Source: Mucilaginibacter sp. Bleaf8
GTDB lineage: Bacteria > Bacteroidota > Bacteroidia > Sphingobacteriales > Sphingobacteriaceae
Assembly: GCF_018390515.1 (NCBI RefSeq)
Contig: NZ_JAHBBK010000001.1
Coordinates: 1,302,001-1,366,000, forward strand
Direction of reading: 5' to 3'
DNA: 64,000 nt
Part shown: in pieces, positions 35,150-42,666 of the stretch
Numbering within the stretch: the stretch's first letter is position 1
How the letters are laid out: the number at the start of each line of letters is the position of its first letter
Program-made: the position numbers and the translations under genes
The notes under the pieces: generated by a model
Told to the model about the DNA's origin: nothing
Seen by the model: only the letters and a program-made list of their open reading frames with translations
The model's database searches: none

Positions 35150-36397
35150 ATGAAAAAAATTCCAAGTGAAAACGTATTATCAGCCTTGTACGGACTATTT
35201 CAGGATGGCTTTAACTTTATAGCCAAAAGACGCAAAAAATATCATTCGGATATTTTTCAGATACCGCTACCAGGCTTTAAGGTAATTTGCTTTGGCGGCG
35301 AAGATGCGGCCCGCACTTTTTACGATCCCGACAAGTTTATGCGCAAAGGAGCCGTCCCGCCACCGGTGCAAAAAACTCTGACCGGTAAAAATGCCATCCA
35401 CACTACAGATGGTGAAGTGCATCATAACCGTAAGGAAATGTTCCTGTCGTTGATGACAGAAGAGAACATTGCACGGTTAACGCAGCTTGTTGAAACTGAA
35501 CTTAGTAACACCTTGCCCAAATGGACCCGCATGGATGCCGTTCTGCTTTTTCAGGAATCGCAACAGGTGCTTTGCAAAGCTATTTGTGCATGGGCCGGTG
35601 TACCGCTTAAAGATAATGAAGCAGCAAAGCGCGCACGAGATTTTACTTATATGATTGATGCGTTCGGCAGCATTGGATCGCGCAACTGGCGTGGCCGCCT
35701 GGCTCGCCGGCGGGCTGAAAAATGGATTAAACGAATTATCCGCGATGTACGCAATAACAAGCTCAATGCGCCCGACGGCTCGGCATTACACCTTACTGCT
35801 TTTCACCGGGATACGGATGGTAATTTGTTTGATTTACACCTGGCAGCTGTAGAACTCTTGAACATTTTACGCCCTACGGTTGCCATTGCCTGGTATATTA
35901 CTTTCGGGGCCACCGCTTTACATACCTATCCCTCCTGCAGACAGAAGTTTTTGGATAACACTGATAATTTTCGGAGCAGGTTTGCCGACGAGGTACGGCG
36001 ATTTTATCCGTTTGCGCCGTTTATGGGCGCAATTGCCAAAAATGATTTTCAATGGAACGGCTACCCTTTCCCTAAAGGTGCTTTGGTACTGCTGGATATG
36101 TACGGCACCAACCATGACCCGCATATTTGGGACAAACCTCATGAATTTAACCCTGACCGCTTCATTACCCACCCTATCAAACCATTCGACTTTTTAGCAC
36201 AAGGAGGCGGCGATCCGCATCAAGGGCACCGTTGCCCGGGTGAATGGATTACCGTTGAAACGCTGAAAACCTTTCTTGCATTTATGCTGGAAAAAATGCG
36301 CTTTACCGTTATTGGGCAAGATTTATCATACAACCTGTCGCGGATGCCTACCTTACCTAAAAGCGGATTTGTTATGATAAATGTAAAAGTCCAATAA
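35150..36397 (+). CDS. CYP152-family cytochrome P450 (fatty-acid peroxygenase)
   Basis: 415 residues, the exact size of CYP152 enzymes. The heme-thiolate loop is GHRCPGE with Cys362. The peroxygenase signature is present: ILRPTVA with Arg241-Pro242, the pair that binds the fatty-acid carboxylate and replaces the usual acid-alcohol pair. FLSLMTEEN, GTNHDP and LPKSGFVM also match the family. Known reaction: hydroxylation of long-chain fatty acids at the alpha or beta carbon with hydrogen peroxide, without a reductase partner. Consistently no ferredoxin or reductase gene lies nearby. An alpha/beta hydrolase faces it across a shared terminator. Soluble, cytoplasmic. Confidence 0.93.
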   Translation: MKKIPSENVLSALYGLFQDGFNFIAKRRKKYHSDIFQIPLPGFKVICFGGEDAARTFYDPDKFMRKGAVPPPVQKTLTGKNAIHTTDGEVHHNRKEMFLSLMTEENIARLTQLVETELSNTLPKWTRMDAVLLFQESQQVLCKAICAWAGVPLKDNEAAKRARDFTYMIDAFGSIGSRNWRGRLARRRAEKWIKRIIRDVRNNKLNAPDGSALHLTAFHRDTDGNLFDLHLAAVELLNILRPTVAIAWYITFGATALHTYPSCRQKFLDNTDNFRSRFADEVRRFYPFAPFMGAIAKNDFQWNGYPFPKGALVLLDMYGTNHDPHIWDKPHEFNPDRFITHPIKPFDFLAQGGGDPHQGHRCPGEWITVETLKTFLAFMLEKMRFTVIGQDLSYNLSRMPTLPKSGFVMINVKVQ

Positions 36398-36400
36398 GTC

Positions 36401-36438
36401 AAACGCTCCAAAGCTGCACTTGCAGCTTTAGAGCGTTT
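36401..36438. terminator. Bidirectional intrinsic terminator
   Basis: AAACGCTC-c-AAAGCTGC and GCAGCTTT-a-GAGCGTTT around loop ACTT, between the convergent P450 and hydrolase genes. Confidence 0.75.
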
Positions 36439-37414
36439 GTATAAACTGTGCTATAGCCTGGTTCAGTAGTTTATGGTTTTCAATTAAACTTTGGTGCCCT
36501 CCATCTACTGCTGCCCATCTTGATTGTGGTATGTGCTTATGTATGTACCAACTGCAATCGTAACGGTGCAGGCGATCATGCTGGCTGCCAATAACCAGTA
36601 CAGGAATATCAATATCCTTTAATTTGGCAGTTACTTCGTGCTGCAACATTTGTAACAAGCCGCCAGTTACTGCCTGCGTTTTACAATGCGTTGCCAGGCT
36701 TGCTGTAAACAAAAGCTGTGCAGTGGTTTGCATGCCTGCAAAAAAAGCAAAGCGGGCAACAACCGATGTTAAGCCACTTGAGTAATTAACCCAACGCAGC
36801 ACATCCAGCACCGGCGATACTTTGTGCATCAATTTAAGCAAAGGCACAATAACGGGCTTTTCCAAAAAAGTAGCAAGTTTGCTATACTCTACATTCTTTA
36901 AGGGATTGGTATAAGCACCGCCATGCAGTATGACGCCTTTGGCATTTACACCGTTCTCTTTATTAAGGCAGCACTGCATCAAAATGGCACTACCCCAGCT
37001 ATGTCCATATATTATGGGGTTATGGATATGCAAAAAGCCCAGCACTCTTTTCAAGTCTGCAGCTAAAATATCTATGGATAAGTTATTGGCTGCTTTACTT
37101 TGCCCGTGTCCCGGCAAATCAATAAACACCAACCTAAACTGTTCTTTGAAAAATTTGCGCTGGTAGTACCATTGCTCACGCGTAGCATTCAGTCCATGAA
37201 TAAAAACCAGCGGCTGGGCATGCAAGGGGCCGTCAAATTCCACATAATACTCATTGCCACTGGCACATTTAACCCAATGGTGGGTACCGGGTTGTGGCCA
37301 ATGCAGTGCCTTCCCTCTTTTGCGCGACAACAACCAGGATACTGGGTATCGGCCTAATGTTGCCGCAAGCAAAATTGCCGTATACTTAAGCGGTGTTTTC
37401 AGTTTCTGCATCAT
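36428..37414 (-). CDS. Alpha/beta hydrolase, membrane-anchored
   Basis: 328 residues. An N-terminal hydrophobic segment (YTAILLAATLGRYPVSWLL) may be an uncleaved anchor. The alpha/beta hydrolase core has the oxyanion region FIHGLNATREQW, nucleophile elbow YGHSWGSA (Ser), FIDLPGHGQS, VIGSQHDRL for the acid position and a final DGGHQSL for the catalytic His. The triad looks complete. Substrate unknown; an ester, lactone or lysolipid is possible. The stop codon overlaps the shared terminator. Confidence 0.85.
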   Translation of the reverse strand: MMQKLKTPLKYTAILLAATLGRYPVSWLLSRKRGKALHWPQPGTHHWVKCASGNEYYVEFDGPLHAQPLVFIHGLNATREQWYYQRKFFKEQFRLVFIDLPGHGQSKAANNLSIDILAADLKRVLGFLHIHNPIIYGHSWGSAILMQCCLNKENGVNAKGVILHGGAYTNPLKNVEYSKLATFLEKPVIVPLLKLMHKVSPVLDVLRWVNYSSGLTSVVARFAFFAGMQTTAQLLFTASLATHCKTQAVTGGLLQMLQHEVTAKLKDIDIPVLVIGSQHDRLHRYDCSWYIHKHIPQSRWAAVDGGHQSLIENHKLLNQAIAQFIQTL

Positions 37415-37584
37415 CTTAAAACTGCTTTAAGTACCTATTAACAGCCGCTTTACAACATTAGTTTGATATTGAATGCTTTAGCCTTTTTTATTACTGATTA
37501 TTCCGTTTTTGTTTGATTTTTTAAAACCGTTTCCGTAAAGACAAGTTAATTCATTAGTTAACATTTTTAATAGTAAGGCAACAT

Positions 37585-37592
37585 TAAGTTTG
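37585..37592 (+). promoter_or_regulatory. -7 box (TAAGTTTG) of baeRF operon
   Basis: Match to TAnnTTTG 29 bp before ATG 37622. Its position argues against the upstream TTG at 37595 as start, which would leave almost no leader. Confidence 0.5.
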
Positions 37593-37621
37593 CTTTGGAT
37601 TATAAACTAACAGACATCACT

Positions 37622-37867
37622 ATGGGAAAAGATAAAAACGGCGGATACGTTCCACCAAAAGGAAAACCATCAGGCAGCGGCCGCGAAACTCATCAGTTAA
37701 AAGATGCCTTTGCCGCAATTGATCCGGAAACAGAAAATGAAATTGCTGCTAAATATACTAAAGATGGCACCGACGAGCTGGCCGACGGTATACATGTACG
37801 CCACGTAAACCGCCACCTGCACAAGGGTGAGGATTTAGATGAAAGCAACAACAGTAATAACGGTTAA
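37622..37867 (+). CDS. Small hydrophilic protein, first gene of baeRF operon
   Basis: 81 residues from ATG 37622 (an in-frame TTG at 37595 was rejected because of the -7 box position). Very polar: GKDKNGGYVPPKGKPSG at the start, a helical middle, and DGIHVRHVNRHLHKGED near the end; probably disordered. The gene lies 12 bp before the baeRF-like gene and shares its promoter. The composition resembles stress-type hydrophilic proteins. No known family; function unknown. Confidence 0.65.
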   Translation: MGKDKNGGYVPPKGKPSGSGRETHQLKDAFAAIDPETENEIAAKYTKDGTDELADGIHVRHVNRHLHKGEDLDESNNSNNG

Positions 37868-37879
37868 TACAACACACTG

Positions 37880-39037
37880 ATGGAGATTATATCAAAAAAT
37901 GAATTTGCAGAACTGGTAAACTTCCAGGGCGAGAACTGCATTTCTATTTATATACCAACCCACCGCTCAGGTGTTGAGGTGAACGAAAAGCAGGATGCTA
38001 TAGTTTTAAAAAACGCCTTACAGGCCGTTAACACCGATTTACAGAAAAAAGGTTTAACCTCTAACGAGATTGAACAACTGCTGAAACCGGGCTTTGATCT
38101 GTATAATAACGAAATATTTTGGAACAGCCAGCTTGATGGTTTAGCCGTTTTTATGACCGATGGATTTTTCAAAGCCATTCAGCTGCCGTTTGCTGTTAAA
38201 GAAGAAGTATATCTGAACCATACTTTTTTTGTAAGCCCGCTGCTGCCTGCCATTACCAACAAAGAGGAGTTTTACCTGCTGGTATTGAGCAAACATGATG
38301 CTCAATTTTACCAGGGTAACGCATTTGGCTTGCAACGCGTATTGGTAGAAGGCCTGCCAAATGGCATGGACGACGTGGTACACTTTGAAGAAAAAGAAGA
38401 TCAGCAACTTTTCAGACAAGGTAGCAAAGGCGGGCATGGCGGTTCAAACTTTCACGGACATGGCGAAGGCCAACTGGATGATAAAGCGAACTTAGCTATC
38501 TACTTCCAGGAGGTTGATAAAACCTTATTTACAGAAGTGCTGCACGACAAGCATGCGCCTTTGGTATTGGCCGGAGTAGAATACCTGATACCAATTTATA
38601 AAGGCTTAAGCAAGTATCAGCAGTATATTGTTGATGACCCGATTACAGGCAGCCAGGAGCATGAAAGCCTGAACGGCTTGTTCGAGAAAGTGCGCGAAAA
38701 GGTAGCACCTTACTTTAAGGAGCGCACCAAAAAGGCGTTGCTTAACTATTATAACCAAATAGCTACGCCGCTTACATCCTCAATGCCCGAGAAGGTAATT
38801 CCGGCCAGCCACTATGCACAGATATCAGATTTGTTTATAGTGAAGGATGAGCACATCTGGGGTAAGTTTAACGAGGCCGACAACGTTCTGGAAATTCACC
38901 CGGAAAAACAGGAAGGCGATGAATGCTTGCTTAACAAAGCAGCCGTTAAAACTTTTGCTAACGGCGGTGATGTACACCTGCTAAGCAAAGAAGAAATGCC
39001 TAAAGAAAGTACAATAGCCGCATTTATGCGATTTTAA
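37880..39037 (+). CDS. baeRF-like protein (bacterial release-factor-related family)
   Basis: 385 residues. The layout matches bacterial relatives of archaeo-eukaryotic peptide-chain release factor aRF1: an N-terminal domain (NCISIYIPTHRSGVEV, then a helix-rich part), a central domain with FYLLVLSKHDAQFYQG, and a C-terminal L7Ae/eL30-like domain (LLNKAAVKTFANGGDVHLLSKEEMP). A central SKGGHGGSNFHGHGEGQ-type Gly/His loop is reminiscent of the catalytic GGQ loop but is not it. Known: baeRF proteins are proposed ribosome-acting factors; the biochemical role is largely untested. It sits between two small hydrophilic genes in one operon. Confidence 0.75.
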   Translation: MEIISKNEFAELVNFQGENCISIYIPTHRSGVEVNEKQDAIVLKNALQAVNTDLQKKGLTSNEIEQLLKPGFDLYNNEIFWNSQLDGLAVFMTDGFFKAIQLPFAVKEEVYLNHTFFVSPLLPAITNKEEFYLLVLSKHDAQFYQGNAFGLQRVLVEGLPNGMDDVVHFEEKEDQQLFRQGSKGGHGGSNFHGHGEGQLDDKANLAIYFQEVDKTLFTEVLHDKHAPLVLAGVEYLIPIYKGLSKYQQYIVDDPITGSQEHESLNGLFEKVREKVAPYFKERTKKALLNYYNQIATPLTSSMPEKVIPASHYAQISDLFIVKDEHIWGKFNEADNVLEIHPEKQEGDECLLNKAAVKTFANGGDVHLLSKEEMPKESTIAAFMRF

Positions 39038-39049
39038 ACCATCCATAAA

Positions 39050-39056
39050 AAGGAGG
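39050..39056 (+). promoter_or_regulatory. Strong Shine-Dalgarno (AAGGAGG) of downstream small gene
   Basis: AAGGAGG lies 5 bp before ATG 39062, a near-ideal ribosome site that is rare in Bacteroidota and suggests high translation. Confidence 0.7.
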
Positions 39057-39061
39057 AAACC

Positions 39062-39331
39062 ATGGAACAGGAAAAAAATCAGCTGGAAGAACAAGGCACC
39101 AAACCTTATGATCAGAAAGAAGGCTTGCAAGACAGCAACCAATCTGGCGAGGACATAAGAACAGGTGCCCGCAATGAAGACCAACTGGATAAAATAAAAG
39201 AGAACACGCCGGAAGGCGGACGGGATGCTTATCCCGAACGCCAGCAAGGTACGCCGCCAAACACCTATCTGGAAGATGATAGCCAAAAGTGGACTGACGA
39301 AGTAAAAGGCAATGAAGGTTCAGGTACCTGA
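39062..39331 (+). CDS. Small acidic hydrophilic protein, last gene of baeRF operon
   Basis: 89 residues, highly charged, no hydrophobic core: MEQEKNQLEEQGTKPYDQKE at the start, TGARNEDQLDKIKEN in the middle and WTDEVKGNEGSGT at the end. Predicted intrinsically disordered. A near-ideal Shine-Dalgarno sequence points to abundant product. A comparable hydrophilic protein lies alone at 55478. Stress-type protection (desiccation, osmotic) is one guess. It is 24 bp downstream of the baeRF-like gene and followed by a terminator. Confidence 0.65.
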   Translation: MEQEKNQLEEQGTKPYDQKEGLQDSNQSGEDIRTGARNEDQLDKIKENTPEGGRDAYPERQQGTPPNTYLEDDSQKWTDEVKGNEGSGT

Positions 39332-39361
39332 TTAGCCTACTTAACAACACCTTTCTATAGT

Positions 39362-39401
39362 AACAAGGCGCTTCATGCTATCATGAAGCGCCTTGTTGTT
39401 T
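39362..39401 (+). terminator. Intrinsic terminator after baeRF operon
   Basis: A 16-bp perfect stem (AACAAGGCGCTTCATG and complement at 39382-39397) with loop CTAT and a T-rich tail. Confidence 0.85.
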
Positions 39402-39463
39402 AACAAAAAAGGCGATCACACTCGCTGTAATACGCCTTTCACTTCAATTATAAAAACTAACTA

Positions 39464-41119
39464 TTACAGAGACACCCCGCGTTTCCACGGGATAAAGTCA
39501 TCCTGGCCATGGCGCACAGCACTTACCTGCACTTCGCCGCTGGCTACTTGTATTACATAATCTAAAATACGGGCACCGGCCTGTTCAATGGTTTCTTCAC
39601 CCTCAATGATGGTTCCGGTGTTAATATCGATAATATCGCTCATCTTGTTGTACAAATTAGTATTGGACGCAATTTTTACAACCGGCGTAACCGGATTGCC
39701 TGTTGGCGTTCCCAAACCAGTAGTAAACAGTACCACATTAGCGCCTGAGGCTACCTCAGCTGTGGTTGATTCCACATCGTTACCGGGGGTACACAACAGG
39801 TTTAAGCCCGGGCGGGTTACTTTTTCGGGATAATCCAGCACATCAACCACCGGTGATGTGCCGCCTTTTTTTGCTGCACCTGCCGATTTGATGGCATCGG
39901 TTATTAAACCATCTTTTATGTTGCCAGGCGAGGGATTCATGTCAAAGCCCGATCCTACCTCTTCGGCACGTTGGGCATAGGTGCGCACCAAATGCACAAA
40001 GCGGTCGGCATCATCCTTTTGTACACAACGGTCAATCAGGTTCTGCTCCACCCCGCATAGCTCCGGGAACTCGGATAAGATCACCGAACCGCCCAGGGCT
40101 ACCAATAAATCGGATGTATAACCAATGGCCGGGTTAGCTGATATACCCGAAAACCCGTCCGATCCGCCGCACTCTAAGCCAATAGTGAGTTTGCTCAATG
40201 GTGCAGGCTGACGGCTATTCTGGTTTGCCTGAATTAAACCAGCCAGTGTTTGCCGGATGGCCATATCCAGCATATCCGACTCCTTACCTATAGTTTGTTG
40301 ATCCAGAATATAAAGCGGCTTATCAAAACCTAGCGAGCGTTTTTCAATTTCGCGCTGTAAAATGCTTACTTGTGCATTTTGGCAGCCCAGGCTCATCACC
40401 GTAGCACCGGCCACATTAGGGTGCGTAATATAGCCTGCCAGCAAACCGCATAATGCTTCTGCATCCTGGCGTATACCACCGCAGCCGCCGGTATGGGTCA
40501 GAAACTTAATACCATCTACGTTCGGGAAAACCTTGCTTTCGGTTGTTGCAGTATCATCTCCGCTAACTTCGGTATACAGCACTTCATCAACACTGCCACC
40601 TTGTTTAATACGATTAATTAGTTGCTGTGCTTTGGTTTCATAAGTTTTTTTGCGACCATAGCCCAACGGCTTTACTAATGCCTCCTGCAATACTTCTAAG
40701 TTTCGATTCTCGCAAAACACCATCGGTATAACCAACCAGTAGTTGCCTGTACCCACGCTACCATCGCTCCGGTAAAAGCCACTAAAAGTACGCCCTTCCC
40801 ACTTAGTCACGTCGGGCTTTTGCCACTGCGCCAAGCCTTCATTTTCGGTAAGCATACTATTAGCCGCATGTTTTACATTACCTGTGGTAAGCAAGCCACC
40901 GGCCGGTATAAAAGCTTGCGCTTTACCCACCAATACGCCATACATAATTATCCGGTCACCCTCGTTAAAATCCTGTAGTGCCAGTTTATGCTTAGCAGCA
41001 ATAGCATCAACCGTTGTTACCTGGTATCCGTCGTAATTTACCTGCTCACCCGGTGGCAAATCAGTTAATGCTACCAGCACATTATCGTCGGGGTGTATTT
41101 TTAAATATCGTTGTTTCAT
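39464..41119 (-). CDS. uxaA: Altronate dehydratase
   Basis: 551 residues. N-terminal SAF-like domain (about 1-100) and C-terminal UxaA catalytic domain with FSGFYRSDGSVGTGNYW, LTHTGGCGGIRQDAE, LGLECGGSDGFSG-like (TIGLECGGSDGFSG) and LLCTPGNDVE. Reaction: D-altronate to 2-keto-3-deoxy-D-gluconate, a step of D-galacturonate breakdown; an iron or other divalent metal is needed in known enzymes. It overlaps uxaB by 4 bp, so they are translationally coupled. It is the last gene of the GH105-uxaB-uxaA operon. Confidence 0.94.
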   Translation of the reverse strand: MKQRYLKIHPDDNVLVALTDLPPGEQVNYDGYQVTTVDAIAAKHKLALQDFNEGDRIIMYGVLVGKAQAFIPAGGLLTTGNVKHAANSMLTENEGLAQWQKPDVTKWEGRTFSGFYRSDGSVGTGNYWLVIPMVFCENRNLEVLQEALVKPLGYGRKKTYETKAQQLINRIKQGGSVDEVLYTEVSGDDTATTESKVFPNVDGIKFLTHTGGCGGIRQDAEALCGLLAGYITHPNVAGATVMSLGCQNAQVSILQREIEKRSLGFDKPLYILDQQTIGKESDMLDMAIRQTLAGLIQANQNSRQPAPLSKLTIGLECGGSDGFSGISANPAIGYTSDLLVALGGSVILSEFPELCGVEQNLIDRCVQKDDADRFVHLVRTYAQRAEEVGSGFDMNPSPGNIKDGLITDAIKSAGAAKKGGTSPVVDVLDYPEKVTRPGLNLLCTPGNDVESTTAEVASGANVVLFTTGLGTPTGNPVTPVVKIASNTNLYNKMSDIIDINTGTIIEGEETIEQAGARILDYVIQVASGEVQVSAVRHGQDDFIPWKRGVSL

Positions 41120-42621
41120 AAAATTGCTTCCTTAAAAAATAACTCATGCGTGCCCTGCTCCATAATTTTAAGCAGCTCGTTCAGCACCGCATTTCTGAAA
41201 CCAGGCAGCTGATTCAGGTCAAAGCCCCAAAGCTCTTTTTGCGACAGCAAAGAATTCACCACCTCATGCGCATCTGTGTTTTGCCAGGCATTGCAAAACA
41301 CTTCGGCCTGGCTATCGGTAATAACGTACTCATGTCCGTTGTAATTACCAGTAAACTTGCCATCTGCCTGTTTTTGACATTTCATAAAGCGTAGAAACGC
41401 AGCAAAGCCAAGCACAAGGCATTTAGGTGCCTGAAGGTTAGTTTTGTAGTGATTTAAAAGTATAGGTATAACCCGCATTTTCATTTTTGAAGAATACTGG
41501 GCAGATATACTGATCCATTGATGCTCAATAAAAGGATTACGAAACCTATCCAGCACTTTATTGGCAAAATCCGTAGCCGTTTCCAAGTCAATATCATAAG
41601 GCAACGCAGGGGCTACTTCATCGATCATTAACCGGGTAATGAGTTTTGAAAAGTCGGCATCATCCATTGCCTCTTTTACCGTTCTGAAACCAGAAAGGTA
41701 GGCTACGGCACAACTCAAGGTATGCGTGCCGTTAAGTAACCGCAGCTTAAGTTCGCGGTAAACTTCAATATCGGATACGATCACCACACCTTTGTCGGCC
41801 GGGGCAAAGGAGAGTACGCTTTTCACGTGCTCATTGCCTTCAATGGCCCACAATGAATAAATCTCAGAAATGATGCGCAGGTTATCTTCATAACCTGATT
41901 GAGCGGTTAGTTCCTGCGCTAAAGTGGCGCTTGGTGCACCGGGTACTATACGGTCAACCAGTGAATTACAGAAATAATTATCCTCTTCCAGCCAATCCAT
42001 AAAAGCAGGTTCCAGCTTATTCAAGTGGGCCAGTTCCAGCACTATGGATTCCAGTTTTTTACCATTGTCCACAATCAGTTCGGTAGGTACAATCACCAAA
42101 CCGGTCCCTTTTTTACCATTAAAAGCCTTGTACCGCTCATATAAAACAGCCAGCAGCTTACCAGGGTATGAAACGGGCGGATACTGGCGAATGTCGTCCT
42201 GCACAAGTTGTATACCTACCTCGGTGGTATTGGATATAACCACCTGCAAATCGGCACTTTTGGCAAAATCCAGAATCTTTTGCCAGTCACTGCCGGCGGT
42301 GAGCACCCGGCTAATAGCCGAGCAAACAATTTGTTCGTTTACCTGCCTGCCGTCTTCAATGCCTTTCAGATGCAAGGTATATAAACTATCCTGGCGGTCG
42401 AACTCGGTAGTTGAACCGGTATCGGTTGATTTAACAACCACAACACGACCATTAAAAAGCCCTTGCCTGTTTGCCTTGTCTATATAATAATCGGGCAGGC
42501 CGCGCAGTAATACACCGGTACCAAATTGCAGCACCTTCTCGGGCAGTTCGAACAACTGCCCGCCGGGCAACGCCAGGCCAGGTACATCAATCTTGTTTAA
42601 ATTATATCTGGATAAAATCAT
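41116..42621 (-). CDS. uxaB: Tagaturonate reductase
   Basis: 501 residues, mannitol-dehydrogenase-like fold. The Rossmann start is VLQFGTGVLLRGLPDYYI; the later conserved part is YRELKLRLLNGTHTLSC with the catalytic Lys/Asn-His region typical of UxaB/MtlD proteins. Reaction: NADH-dependent reduction of D-tagaturonate to D-altronate. It lies between the GH105 gene (45 bp upstream) and uxaA (4-bp overlap). The isomerase UxaC that makes tagaturonate is not in this window. Confidence 0.93.
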   Translation of the reverse strand: MILSRYNLNKIDVPGLALPGGQLFELPEKVLQFGTGVLLRGLPDYYIDKANRQGLFNGRVVVVKSTDTGSTTEFDRQDSLYTLHLKGIEDGRQVNEQIVCSAISRVLTAGSDWQKILDFAKSADLQVVISNTTEVGIQLVQDDIRQYPPVSYPGKLLAVLYERYKAFNGKKGTGLVIVPTELIVDNGKKLESIVLELAHLNKLEPAFMDWLEEDNYFCNSLVDRIVPGAPSATLAQELTAQSGYEDNLRIISEIYSLWAIEGNEHVKSVLSFAPADKGVVIVSDIEVYRELKLRLLNGTHTLSCAVAYLSGFRTVKEAMDDADFSKLITRLMIDEVAPALPYDIDLETATDFANKVLDRFRNPFIEHQWISISAQYSSKMKMRVIPILLNHYKTNLQAPKCLVLGFAAFLRFMKCQKQADGKFTGNYNGHEYVITDSQAEVFCNAWQNTDAHEVVNSLLSQKELWGFDLNQLPGFRNAVLNELLKIMEQGTHELFFKEAIL

Positions 42622-42666
42622 GATCGTGTTAAGCTATAGGTTTAGCTGTTTGTTGTAATTTATGTA

